Below are positions 9,681-19,964 of a stretch of 64,000 bases of DNA, in pieces. Source of the stretch: Meghimatium bilineatum. Lineage: Eukaryota; Mollusca; Gastropoda; Stylommatophora; Philomycidae. A program made the position numbers and the translations under genes. The notes under the pieces are model-generated. The model searched no databases and was not told where the DNA came from. It saw only the letters and a list, made by a program, of their open reading frames with translations. The stretch is from contig CM067302.1 in assembly GCA_034231615.1 (NCBI GenBank), forward strand, positions 11,336,820 to 11,400,819. The letters run 5' to 3'. The first letter of the stretch is position 1; every line of letters starts with the position of its first letter.

Positions 9681-9860
9681 CCAAACAAAACGGTTACTGT
9701 AATATTCTTTGTTTCCGCAGCCAAACAAAACTTTACTGTAATATTCTTTGTTTCCGCAGCCAAACAAAACGTTTACTGTAATATTCTTAGTTTCACCAGC
9801 CAAACAAAACGTTTACTGTAATATTCTTTGTTTCCCCAGCCAAACAAAACGTTTACCGCA
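9681..9860 (+). repeat. 40-bp tandem unit carrying a splice-acceptor-like sequence
   Basis: Five copies begin CCAAACAAAAC at 9681, 9721, 9760, 9800 and 9840, and each is preceded by a T-rich tract and CAG (CCCCCAG, CCGCAG, CCGCAG, CACCAG, CCCCAG). The last copy supplies the acceptor and first bases of exon 9840-10032. The others would give frameshifted products. Confidence 0.8.
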
Positions 9861-10032
9861 ATACCTTATTCATTGGGCTTGTACGATGACGGAAAATTTG
9901 TTACGATTCCGCAAACATCACTGACTAATCCTTCGTCGAGGTCAAGATCGATAGGTCATCGTTCTATGAGAGCCGCTAATCCTACAGCGGGGAACAATGC
10001 GCCACAGCCCGAATCAACAGGATACTCTGGTG
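9840..10032 (+). CDS. Internal exon of a membrane-protein gene (gene 1, exon c)
   Basis: A 193-bp exon from acceptor TTTCCCCAG (ends 9839) to donor GTATGT (starts 10033). It starts in phase 0, matching exon b, and ends in phase 1, matching exon d. The peptide starts PNKTFTAIPYSLGLYDDGKF and continues into a Ser/Thr/Pro/Asn/Arg-rich stretch (TNPSSRSRSIGHRS, NNAPQPESTGYSGG), typical of an unstructured, possibly glycosylated stalk before a membrane helix. The acceptor and the first 15 or so bases of the exon are the last copy of a tandem 40-bp unit (9681-9860) that repeats the acceptor several times upstream. Using an upstream copy would shift the frame because 40 is not a multiple of three. A GAT/GAC-rich 21-bp array starts about 27 bp after the donor. 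Confidence 0.72.
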
Positions 10033-10059
10033 GTATGTATTCTCATTTTTTAACAAAAT

Positions 10060-10742
10060 ATTAATGATGACGATAATGATGGCGATAATAATGACGATAA
10101 CGATGATAATGATGAAGACATTATCATAATGATGATGATGAGGGCGTCAACAGTGATAATGATAACGATAATGATGACTATAATGGTAAGGATAGTGATG
10201 ATAATGATGACAATAATAACGCTGGTAATGCTGACGATAATGATGGTAATGATGACGATAATGATGGTAATGATGACGATAATGATGGTAATGATGATGA
10301 TAATGATTGTAATGATGACGATAATGATTGTAATGATGACGATAATGATTGTAATGATGACGATAATGATTGTAATGATGACGATAATGATTGTAATGAT
10401 GACGATAATGATTGTAATGATGATGATAATGATGGTAATGATGACGATAATGATGGTAATGATGATGATAATGATTGTAATGATGACGATAATGATTGTA
10501 ATGATGACGATAATGATTGTAATGATGACGATAATGATTGTAATGATGACGATAATGATTGTAATGATGACGATAATGATTGTAATGATGACGATAATGA
10601 TTGTAATGATGACGATAATGATTGTAATGATGACGATAATGATTGTAATGATGACGATAATGATTGTAATGATGACGATAATGATTGTAATGATGACGAT
10701 AATGATGATGGTAATTATGACGATAATGATGACGATAATAGC
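10060..10742. repeat. 21-bp GATGACGATAATGATTGTAAT array
   Basis: About 30 copies of a 21-bp unit with GATGGTAAT and GATGATGAT variants. Open in three frames because 21 is a multiple of three. Lies just after the donor at 10033. Confidence 0.9.
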
Positions 10743-10944
10743 ACTCTGACAAAAGAACATCAGCTTTTCAGTTGATGAACTTAAGTGACACCTAATCTCG
10801 TATAAGGTTTATTGTCTCATGGCACGGTTGTGAAATGGGGTAAGGGATGCATGTTTAGTCCCCGTAAAGAGGTATTCCAGTGCAGCAGTATACCTCGATC
10901 ATACCGTTCTGTCAGAAGGGAAGCTCACAAGTTTAACCATGGGC

Positions 10945-11075
10945 TTGTCATCATCACAAGCCCATAATTTTTTGTCACCATCACAACCATATAATTTTTT
11001 TTCATCACAAGCCCATCATTTTTTGGTCATCATTAAAAGCCCATCATTTTTGTGTCATCACAAGCCCATCACTTT
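10945..11075. repeat. 28-bp repeat CATCACAAGCCCATCATTTTT
   Basis: Five imperfect copies inside gene 1's last intron. Confidence 0.75.
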
Positions 11076-11279
11076 TTGACAGATAAGTTGAGCCATTGTC
11101 AGTAACAGTGAACCTAATAAGTCCCGACATGTAGGAGTCTTCGCAGAAACAGACAAAAGGAATGCATGCTTGTGAAAACAAGTACTACACACGTTTGTTA
11201 AGAATTAGCTATATTGAATACAAGACAAATATATTTGTACAACAGCAAATAAACACGAACTTGCAGGTTATCAAGAACC

Positions 11280-11400
11280 ACCTGTGGCAGGGGTGAAACT
11301 GCGTAAACATGTTTTGTGTGGACAAGTAACGAGACACGACTCGCTTTCTGAAATTATTTTGCAAGGATCAGTGGAGAATGGATGGAAGAGAGGAGTTCAG
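11280..11400 (+). pseudogene. LINE RT 3' fragment (RHDSLS family), old copy
   Basis: Reads VKLRKHVLCGQVTRHDSLSE followed by IILQGSVENGWKRG, the same motif order as 27960-28230 (RHDSLSKTILQGTAEGRRSR). Stops and no tail. Confidence 0.5.
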
Positions 11401-11664
11401 GGAAAATAACATGGATTGAAAATATCAGTAAATTTATGTAGGAAGCCAGAGGACAATTTTTAAAAATTCTTGAGACTAAAGGGACGTGCCGTTGAACGGA
11501 CTGGTTCAATTCCCGTTAGTCTCAAGAATTATAGAAAATATCAAGGAATGGTTGGGATGCAGGTTTTCTACACTCCTCCGAATGGCTAAGGATAAAGTAT
11601 TTGTAATGTTTTTTTGTGCGGATATCTCCAGTGTATATCCCCTACTATTCTGACTGGTTGTGTA

Positions 11665-11872
11665 CGTTACTATTTATTTATTATTATTACTATTTATTAT
11701 TATTACTATTTATTATTATTTTTTATTATTAATTATTATTATTATTTATTATTATTATTGTATGTTATTTATTATTTATTATTATTATGTATTATTATTT
11801 ACTATTATTATTTACTACTGCTATTATTATTATTATTATTTATTATTATTATTATTTATTATTGCTGCCATG
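11665..11872. repeat. ATT/TTATT low-complexity tract
   Basis: Imperfect ATT microsatellite. A second shorter block is at 12355-12425, just upstream of the acceptor of exon 12456-12601. Confidence 0.85.
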
Positions 11873-12345
11873 TGACGTATTCCTTCCAGAACGTTGTCTT
11901 CCCAATGAACTCTCTGAACCTCTCTCTGTCTTGGGCGATGTGGCTTGCATTTTCTAGCGATGTATTCATGTTATCTTTAATGTCGTCAGTCCATCGTCTT
12001 CTTGGTCTGCCCCTTCTCCTCTATCCAGGTACTCTTCCCTCCAATCTTCTGTCTTTCTAAACAGTTATGTCTCTTTATATGACCAAACAGGCGTAGTTTT
12101 CTTTTTGTTATTGTGTTTAGTGACCAACACTCTGGAATATTCAGTGTGTTTATAATATCTGAGTTTCTGATTTTATCCTTCCATGATATTCTAAGTATCT
12201 TCCTGTAGCATTTCAGCTCGAAGGCGCTGATCCTCTTTGCCGTTGTTTTACTTAGAGTCCATGTTTCACATCCGTATGTTGCAACCGGAAAAATAAAAGT
12301 TCGTAACATTAGCACTATCGTTTCTATTTTGTTGTTTTTCCATAT
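11873..12345 (-). pseudogene. LINE RT C-terminal fragment
   Basis: The minus strand reads FIFPVATYGCETWTLSKTTA, KRISAFELKCYRKILRISWK, LRLFGHIKRHNCLE and, in another frame, the end 'FRExIGKTTFWKEYVTW'. The same 3' end occurs on + at 53740-53930. The insertion lies in gene 1's last intron, between two ATT tracts. Confidence 0.7.
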
Positions 12346-12455
12346 GTTTTTCAGCCGTGTTATTGCTATTATTTATTATTATTTATTATTATTTATTATT
12401 GCTATTATTGTTATTATTATTATTCTGTGATACTATTAATTTCCCAATATTACAG

Positions 12456-12601
12456 GTTCTATGGCTGGAATCGGCATCGGAATGCTTGTACTTGGACTCG
12501 CTCTGGGGGGCATCTCAGACGTCGGGTATAGGAAAGTCAGAACGCGGCAAAGTTCAGCGGATACTGATACAAAACAGTTGGAGCATGAATCGGAAACTTA
12601 A
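12456..12601 (+). CDS. Terminal exon: transmembrane helix, cytoplasmic tail and stop (gene 1, exon d)
   Basis: The exon follows acceptor CCCAATATTACAG (ends 12455) and is entered in phase 1, exactly as exon c leaves it (a Gly codon is split). It encodes GSM then AGIGIGMLVLGLALGGI, a glycine-rich hydrophobic span of about 17-20 residues. A basic stop-transfer YRKVRTR follows, then a hydrophilic tail of about 25 residues (SSADTDTKQLEHESET) ending in TAA at 12599-12601. The topology is therefore type I single-pass, with the earlier exons outside the cell. The family is not certain: juxtamembrane SEA-like proteins or large fibrocystin/PKHD1L1-like receptors are possible, and only a profile search could settle it. 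Short exons in long repeat-filled introns are normal for such invertebrate genes. Confidence 0.75.
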
Positions 12602-12798
12602 GCTTTAATAATGTGACAAATATTTGCCAGTGTTTTTTTTTTCTTTTTCGAATAGTGAATGTGTTTCATAGAAATAAGTACATAAACGAAAAATATTGAA
12701 CAATTTTAATGTGAAAACAAAGTATTTCTACCGAGATTCCGACATGACCTTTGAGCGACCATGAGACTACGTAATAGAAAGTAAACATTATCTGCAAG

Positions 12799-12965
12799 CA
12801 GGGCCGGTCTTAGGCCATTGCAACCTATGCGGCCGCAGTGGGCCGCGCACTTCATAGGCCCATAAATTCATATTAGAATTTATTTTATTATCCTCTTCCC
12901 TACCCAGACTGGGCCCCGCGCAATCCGTTTCGCATTGGGCCCCACATTTGTTAGGGCCGGCCCTG
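12799..12965. mobile_element. hAT-type MITE with 8-bp target duplication
   Basis: A 167-bp element with inverted ends CAGGGCCGGTCTTAGG and TTAGGGCCGGCCCTG, flanked by a perfect TCTGCAAG at 12791-12798 and 12966-12973. An 8-bp duplication and CAGGG termini are the hAT signature. No coding capacity. Situated about 200 bp after gene 1's stop. Confidence 0.85.
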
Positions 12966-12974
12966 TCTGCAAGG

Positions 12975-13135
12975 CTGATTTTTTTTATTATTTCAGTTCA
13001 TTGGTCAGCTTTGCCTTTTTTGGCGGGCGACTCCGAGTATATAAATAGTGACCAATGAAAAACACGATAATAATCAAACACGTCACGAATGAACCGTGTT
13101 TACATTCTGTTGACGGGTCTATACTGGAGCTGGTC
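12975..13135. mobile_element. Foldback MITE (family C), copy 1
   Basis: TATATAAATAGTGACCAATG followed by AAAAACACGATAATAATCA and ACGAATGAACCGTGTTTACA. It aligns with copies at 20995-21215 and 54251-54472, where the left half is the inverse of the right half. Confidence 0.6.
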
Positions 13136-13388
13136 ATGGTTTCCGTAGATGATGTAAGCGGGATTTTCCCTTCTGTATTGGGAATTTCCTATAAGACGTC
13201 ACTGCGCTGAAAGGTGTGCAATGTTCTTTAATCCTTAAATATTCTATGACTTTCGTTTACCCAGCAGACACACGCGCACATCACACACACACACTCCATA
13301 CACACACCACATACATACATACATGACAGGTTAGAGTTATGATTATCATTAGGAAATGCAAACTTTGATTTTAACTTTAATGTATACG

Positions 13389-13505
13389 CATGTGGTTGCG
13401 TCTGTGGGTCTCACCAATGGCCCACTAGACAAACCAACCATGCAACAGAAAACCTTAGTAGATGACATGCCGTTATATTGATGTTATCTTCTTATAAAAG
13501 CTTCA
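13389..13505 (+). mobile_element. B element, 5' half only
   Basis: GCATGTGGTTGCGTCTGTGG through TTATCTTCTTATAAAAGCTTC, ending at the same internal point as 22605-22740. The 3' module is absent. Confidence 0.7.
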
Positions 13506-13830
13506 TCGCAATCCATCAATAATAAACACATTTAACGCAATCCTAGTCTCACAGATGCTCAATCCAACAATTATAAACACATTTAACGCAAGCCTAGTCT
13601 TACAGATTCTCAATCCATCAATTATAAACACATTAACGCAAGCCTAGTCTCACAGATGCTCAATCCAACAATTATAAACACATTTAACGCAAGCCTAGTC
13701 TTACAGATTCTCAATCCATCAATTATAAACCCATTAACGCAAGCCTAGTCTTACAGATTCTCAATCCATCAATTATAAACCCATTAACGCAAGCCTAGTC
13801 TCACAGATTCTCAATCCACCTACTATAAAG
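13505..13830. repeat. 55-57 bp minisatellite
   Basis: Six copies of AATCCATCAATTATAAACAC followed by ATTAACGCAAGCCTAGTCT and CACAGATTCTC. Starts directly at the truncated end of the B half-element. Confidence 0.85.
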
Positions 13831-13969
13831 GGATAAATCTTCCAGTGTAGGGTAACAACCCTAAACAGGAATTAGGTAGCTGGGGTAACACTGGGCAAAT
13901 GTCAAGATATACAAAAATAGTTAGGTGTGTTACCAAATTAAAACATAAAAGTACTTAACAACGAGATAC

Positions 13970-14016
13970 AGGGACAGACGACGTTTTGACTATAAATCCT
14001 TCATCAGGACAAACAA
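13970..14016 (-). ncRNA. Hammerhead-like motif H1 (degenerate)
   Basis: On the minus strand: GTCCTGATGAAGGATTTATA then GTCAAAACGTCGTCTGTCC. Compare the hammerhead core CUGAUGA - stem II - GAAA. Here the first base of GAAA is changed, so it is probably inactive. Its downstream text parallels H6 and H7. Confidence 0.4.
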
Positions 14017-14505
14017 ACGACCACAATAAAACAAATCTTACATGGAGACAAATAGGGTTATAATAAGGAGGAGAAGAGGAAAATAGCAGATAGATAATGG
14101 AGGAAGCAACGATGATGACAGGAGAGAAGAAGGTATGGGGAGGAAGTTAGTAGTAAGCAGAGGGGAGAAAGTAGTTACCGTATCTTTTCCTTTGTCCATC
14201 TCACTTTGTTCAGTCTACTTTCTCCCCCCCCCCCCTGCTTACTACTAACTTCTCTAACTTTTTCTACTAATATTTATATTCCACAAATAATATGTCAGAC
14301 TGTCCACTTGAAAGAAACATTCCATCAGTTTGGAATTACTGGTTATTTTGTGTGATCGTATCCAAAGCTTGTGACTTAGATTACATCAACCTCGACTCAT
14401 GATCCTGTGATGTTATTTGTGTCATAGCGTCAAGAGATCACACGGTGGAGATATGTTGTGTCGTTTATTCATTTGATGTACATGAACATTATTTTGTTAT
14501 TTGGA

Positions 14506-14511
14506 AATAAA
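14506..14511 (+). terminator. Candidate polyadenylation signal AATAAA
   Basis: AATAAA inside TTGGAAATAAAAG with GT-rich sequence 15-30 bp downstream. It is the best-formed signal on the + strand after gene 1's stop, but 1.9 kb away. Confidence 0.3.
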
Positions 14512-14559
14512 AGTTATTGTTACAAATTGTGTTGTGTTATGATCACAAGAGTGAATTGA

Positions 14560-14910
14560 TGTTTGAAGTGAGCTAGTGTTTGATAGATTGAGTCGATGTT
14601 TAGTAGATTTGGTTGATGCTGAGTAGAGTTTGTTGATGTTGTGTAGACTGAGTTGATGTTGGGTGAGTCGATGTTTAGTAGATTTAGTTGATGTTGAGTA
14701 GAGTTTGTTGATGTTGTGTAGATCGAGTTGATGTCTTGTTGAGTAAGTCGATGTTTGGTAGATTAGGTTGATGCTGAGTAGAGTTTGTTGATGTTGTGTA
14801 GACTGAGTTGATGTTGGGTGAGTCGATTTTTAGTAGAATTAGTTGATGTCGAGTAGAGTTTGTTGATGGTGTGCAGATAGAGTTGATGTCTTGTAAAGTG
14901 AATTGATGTA
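14560..14910. repeat. GTTGATGTT-GTGTAGA higher-order array
   Basis: Short 15-19 bp units (GAGTTGATGTTGTGTAGA, GAGTCGATGTTTAGTAGA) arranged in blocks of about 100 bp that are themselves repeated about three times. Confidence 0.8.
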
Positions 14911-15890
14911 TTGAGTATAATAAAATGAACGTATGATGAACTGAGCGATATCCGAAAGTAAATGTGGAATAGATTGTTTTCCGTTATGTTCTACGGTGTA
15001 TTTTCTGTTGGAATGGATTGTTTTCCGTTATGTTCTACGGTGTATTTTCTGTTTCGTTTTATTTTATTATTTATTACTAGAATCGTTCGGATCCGGTCGG
15101 GACGAGGTTTAGTTGGTTCCTTATTCTGATATGCCTCACATTGTCAATGTGCTTGCCAACCCGGCTCACCGTGTGGAAACAAAAGCGAGTATGACATTGG
15201 ATCCTTATTTGATCAAAGTATAGATATTAATGAAATGCTTTGTTGGATTCTCTGGATTCAATGGATAAATGCGAATGTCGCTGTAAAAAGGTGGTTCTCC
15301 ATTTTCGATTACGAAAATAATTGCAACTTCGTTAGATGTTGGTTCATTATAGCGACGTTGATCGCATTGACGATCGAGCTTGAAGACCATGTTTACTATT
15401 GGGATTCCTCTTCCAGTTTGAGCAGCATTCTGAATCTCACTTGTTTCGATATCACGCATTAACTGATACGACTGTGCTAGTCTATTGTGTTGATGAAAAT
15501 AGCAATCGATTTTATCGATAACTTAGCTTTCGCATGTAGCATTTGCTGCGTGTGCTTGTCGAACTTATGTTGCTTGAGTACTGTCCAAAACATACAACTG
15601 AGCGAACTGTGGAACCTTTTCTAATGGTGGTTCTATATGAGAAGTTCGATGATAAGTTTGTCCATGAACTTTAAAACATATGGACCTCAACCTTGACATT
15701 CCATAATTTTTGTTCCCATTGACGCGAGAGAAAGAGCGCTATTATAAAAGTGAATATTCTCGCGAAAATGCGTGTATTTAGGGTGTGTATTATCAGAAAG
15801 CATCAAAGGTAAGAACTCGGGATACTCCAGCTTATTACCATGGATGTCTTGCGGCTTTGGGGGCATGCTCTTTCCCTTTCTTTAAGGAGG
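14910..15890. other. Stretch without a recognisable gene
   Basis: Contains one perfect 41-bp-class direct duplication (GATTGTTTTCCGTTATGTTC at 14971 and 15017). Short overlapping frames occur on both strands at 15205-15462. I see no splice-bounded exon or TE motif. Confidence 0.5.
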
Positions 15891-16355
15891 CTTTATTGAT
15901 ACTGTAAGACTTTGGTAAGTTGGAGACCAACAAATGGTTCCTTCATATGGAGCTGCAAGACCTTGGTAAGTTGGAGACCAACAAATGGTTCCTTCATATG
16001 CAGCTGTAAGACCTTCGGTAAGTTGGAGACCAACAAATGGTTCCTTCATATGGAGCTGTAAGATCTTGGTAAGTTGGAGACCAACAAATGGTTCCTTCAT
16101 ATGGAGCTTAAGACTTTGGTAAGTTGGAGACCAAAAAATGGTTCTTTCATATGGAGCTGTAAGACCTTAGTAAGTTGGAGGCCAACACATGGTTCTTTCA
16201 CATGGAGCTGTAAGATATTGGTAAGTTGGAGGCCAACAAATGGTTCTTTCAAATGGAGCTGTAAGACCTTAGTAAGTTGGGGGCCAACACATGGTTCTTT
16301 CACATGGAGCTGTAAGACCTTGGTAAGTTGAAGATCAACAAATGGTTCCTTCATA
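15890..16355. repeat. 51-bp minisatellite, left part
   Basis: Nine copies of AGTTGGAGACCAACAAATGG, TTCCTTCATATGGAGCTGTA, AGACCTTGGTA. The array is interrupted by a LINE and resumes at 17116-17180. Each unit holds GGTAAGT, a consensus splice-donor sequence. Confidence 0.9.
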
Positions 16356-17115
16356 GTTAGTTAGTTAGTTAGTCGTCGGATCATCATTACTGCAAACTGG
16401 ACACATCCATAGTTGCTCCGATCTCTCCTTGAGTGTATCCGCCATCACACTTCTGCTGACAGTACCGGTCCTATGCTGGTTGACCATCATTCTTCTGCGC
16501 CCTCCAAAATGTTCACCTCTAGCAACACCGCATCTCAATCCCTGATCTTTAATCCTAGCCATTGAAAAGGAATCATCATCCACATTAGTCTCACTCTCGC
16601 GTGTTATATCTCTTAAGGAGTTCAAAACGACAGCGCGATCCATTGCCCCTTCGCCCTGTGCCACAATCGCACACGATGCCAGTTGATCCGCTCTTTCATT
16701 GCCTCGAACGCCCACATGTCCCGGCACGAAAATAAATGTAACCGCTTTCAATCTCGCATTTCTCAAGGCCTCAATCCACTGTTCGCGAACGAGACCCACT
16801 TGTACCTTCTTAATCATACTCATAGAGTCACTCAAGATGCAGACCTGCGTTACCTTCTGTGTGCGTAGCCACTCAAATGCCTTGGTCATCGCCATAGTCT
16901 CCATGGTCATACTACTCGTAGTGACCGCAAAGGCACCACTTTCCTCCTTGATCGTTTTACCTGCGCACTGAGCTATAAAGGTCCAAGCACTGCGAACATG
17001 CCTAATTACAGATCCATCAGTGTATATAATCACATCCCCCTCTTTGGTATTCTCACTGATTAAAGCCTGCACTTCTTTCTCCACAGCTGTGGGACACCAT
17101 TCACCATTCACTAGG
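16356..17115 (-). pseudogene. LINE RNase H domain, inserted into the 51-bp array
   Basis: The best retroelement domain here. The minus strand encodes 248 residues: YTDGSVIRHVRSAWTF, SMTMETMAMTKAFEWL, CILSDSMSMIKKVQ and FVPGHVGVRGNERADQLA. The RNase H catalytic set (Asp of TDGS, Glu of METMA, Asp of SDS, Asp of ERAD) is present. A short C-terminal region with WMCPVCSNDDPTTN and a (CTAA)n tail follow. It is 5' truncated, so it cannot move alone. Target duplication TTCCTTCATA (16346-16355) / TTGCTTCATA (17116-17125), one mismatch. Confidence 0.8.
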
Positions 17116-17180
17116 TTGCTTCATATGGAGCTGTAAGACTTCGGTAAGTTGGAGACCAACAAATGGTTTCTTCCTATGTA
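17116..17180. repeat. 51-bp minisatellite, right part
   Basis: The array continues after the LINE insertion for about 1.3 copies and decays. Confidence 0.8.
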
Positions 17181-17279
17181 GCTAGCTATAAGGCCGTGAA
17201 ACACTTTCTTGATCTGAATTAACCACACACACACAAAACAAAGATATTTTTGCTCATGACATCTCCTTAATCATCGAGA

Positions 17280-18515
17280 ATCAGCTACTAACAGCTACAA
17301 ACATCTAGTCATCTACTAACAGCTACAAACATCTAGTCATCTACTAACAGCTACAAACATCTAGTCATCTACTAACATCTACAAAGATCTAGTCATCTAC
17401 TAACAGCTACAAACATCTAGACATCTACTAACAGCTACAAACATCTAGTCATCTACTAACAGCTACAAACATCTAGTCATCTACTAACATCTACAAAGAT
17501 CTAGTCATCTACTAACAGCTACAAACATCTAGTCATCTACTAACATCTACAAACATCTAGTCATCTACTAACAGCTACAAACATCTAGTCATCTACTAAC
17601 AGCTACAAACATCTAGTCATCTACTAACAGCTACAAACGTCTAGTCATCTACTAACAGCTACAAACATCTAGTCATCTACTAACAGCTACAAACATCTAG
17701 TCATCTACTAACAGCTACAAACATCTAGTCATCTACTAACAGCTACAAACATCTATAGTCATCTACTAACATCTACAAACATCTAGTCATCTACTAACAT
17801 CTACAAACATCTAGTCATCTACTAACAGCTACAAACATCTAGTCATCTACTAACATCTACAAACATCTAGTCATCTACTAACAGCTACAAACATCTAGTC
17901 ATCTACTAACAGCTACAAACATCTAGTCATCTACTAACATCTACAAACATCTAGTCATCTACTAACAGCTACAAACATCTAGTCATCTACTAACAGCTAC
18001 AAACATCTAGTCATCTACTAACAGCTACAAACATCTAGTCATCTACTAACAGCTACAAACATCTACTCATCTACTAACAGCTACAAACATCTAGTCATCT
18101 ACTAACATCTACAAACATCTAGTCATCTACTAACAGCTACAAACATCTAGTCATCTACTAACAGCTACAAACATCTAGTCATCTACTAACAGCTACAAAC
18201 ATCTAGTCATCTACTAACAGCTACAAACATCTAGTCATCTACTAACAGCTACAAATATCTACTAACATCTACAAACATCTAGTCATCTACTAACAGCTAC
18301 AAACATCTAGTCATCTACTAACAGCTTCAAACATCTAGTCATCTACTAACAGCTGCAAACATCTAGTCATCTACTAACAGCTACAAACATCTAGTCATCT
18401 ACTAACATCTACAAACATCTAGTCATCTACTAACAGCTACAAACATCTAGTCATCTACTAACAGCTACAAACATCTAGTCATCTACTAACATCTACAAAC
18501 AACTTCAGACGTCTA
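17280..18515. repeat. 28-bp minisatellite (AGCTACAAACATCTAGTCATCTACTAAC)
   Basis: About 44 highly similar copies; the main variant is CATCTACAAA for CAGCTACAAA. Each copy contains TACTAAC. Units are contiguous without spacers. Confidence 0.95.
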
Positions 18516-18654
18516 CAAACAACTTAGACGTCTACAAACATCTATAAAAGTCGGGAAAAAAGACATCAAGTTTAAAATGTGGCCAGTGTTTTTAAAATTA
18601 CGTTTATTATTGGTTATCGATTTGTAAGTGTACTTGCACATTGTATGGTTTAGA

Positions 18655-18677
18655 CACACACACACACACACACACAC
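18655..18677. repeat. AC dinucleotide microsatellite
   Basis: About 11 AC repeats. Confidence 0.9.
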
Positions 18678-18804
18678 GTGAGACGGCGTTCTAATGATAT
18701 CTCACACAAACACCCACACTAAGCAAGCTAAAGGCAGACAGAACTGATAACGTTCCACGTCAAACTATAGAATAAAAGAATCTGTTCATATCATGTATAA
18801 GATA

Positions 18805-19270
18805 TAGCTATAGAACAATATTATAGAACATTTATATAGAACATTATTATAGAACATTTATATAGAACATTATTATAGAACATTTGTATAGAACATTATT
18901 ATAAAACATTGCGATAGAATATTATTATAGAACATTGCTATAGAACATAATTATATAACATTGCTATAGAAAATTTGGTATAGAACATTGCTATAAGTCA
19001 TTGTTATAGATAACTGCTATAGTACGTTGCTATAATACGCTTCTCTACAACATTGCTATAGTGCATAGATTTATGACAATGCTATAGAACGTTGCTATAA
19101 AACATCCTATAAATATTATTTCAGTAAATTGCTATAGACATAGCAGTATGACGTTGCTAAAAACATTGCTATAGGACATTGTTATAGGACATTGCTATAG
19201 GACATTGTTATAGGATATCGTTATATGACATTGCTATAGTGTATTGCTATTTAACATTGTAACACGACAA
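18805..19270. repeat. Degenerate 16-17 bp array (TATAGAACATTGC)
   Basis: Diverged TATAGAACATTATTATAGAA-type units, fading to the right. Confidence 0.75.
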
Positions 19271-19524
19271 TGTTATAGTACTTTATGTAGTATGCTATAA
19301 TTATGTATAATCTTGATCATTACTTTGCATAGCATATTTCTCTCTATTCTTAATCATTACTCTGTATATCAGATTTATCTCTGTTCTTGATTATTAGTAT
19401 AGCACATTTGTGTGTGTTATTGATTATTAGCATAACAAAATTCTGTCTGTTATTGATTATTATTCTGGATCGAGAAGTCCTACAGTGTCTGTATACAAAA
19501 CTAGCTTGTGTACATTGAGTCATG

Positions 19525-19752
19525 TCATAGAGAACAGTATAGTAGAAAACAGTATAGTAGAAAACAGTATAGTAGAAAACAGTATAGTAGAAAACAGTAT
19601 AGTAGAAAACAGTATAGTAGAAAACAGTATAGTAGAGAACAGTATAGAACAGTATAGTAGAAAACAGTATAGTAGAAAACAGTATAATAGAAAACAGTAG
19701 AGAACAGTAGAAAACAGTATAGTAGAGAACAGTATAGAACAGTATAGTAGAA
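19525..19752. repeat. 15-bp array AGAAAACAGTATAGT
   Basis: About 15 copies. The multiple-of-three length opens several frames (VENSI on +). Confidence 0.9.
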
Positions 19753-19964
19753 AAAGTCGGCATTAAGACTGAAACTAGTTCACAAATTAAAGCTAAAGCT
19801 TTAGGGGTAAACCCCTAAAGTTCACAGCTAAATTGGTTATTTTATCATCATCATCATGTGCTCCGAGCCACTTGCTCACAGCTAAAGGGATTATTTCATC
19901 AACAAATATAACCTCAAACTAATATACAAATATACTAATATACGATCAAACTAATTCTACAAAA

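Larger units (their letters stand above)
5187..9839 (+). other. Gene 1 intron between exons b and c
   Basis: 4.65 kb holding a nested LINE pair (5285-6766), a stretch at 6770-7050 where I see nothing definite, the 23-bp and 42-bp arrays, a degenerate SINE (9480-9650) and the acceptor-like array. The donor is GTAAGC and the chosen acceptor is at 9839. Confidence 0.6.
12602..14530 (+). other. Presumed 3' untranslated / downstream region of gene 1
   Basis: No coding frame is visible after the TAA. The first good AATAAA is at 14506-14511, followed by a GT-rich stretch (TTGTGTTGTGTTATG), a plausible cleavage site. An earlier weak signal may exist near 12690 (AAATAAGT). The interval holds a hAT MITE, a foldback MITE, a half B element, a 56-bp array and a hammerhead-like motif, so a transcript reaching 14.5 kb would carry all of them. 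That is inference; the message may end earlier. Confidence 0.3.

Noticed and set aside
9154..9702. 182-codon + strand frame
   Set aside because: Crosses a degenerate SINE and the acceptor array, with no homology and no splice logic.
10050..10760. Long frames on both strands (ITIIIV, MMTIMIV, HYNHYRH)
   Set aside because: 21-bp microsatellite-like array; three frames are open at once, no start context or domain.
17280..18515. CRISPR-like regular 28-bp repeat
   Set aside because: Units are contiguous with no unique spacers, and the window is eukaryotic.
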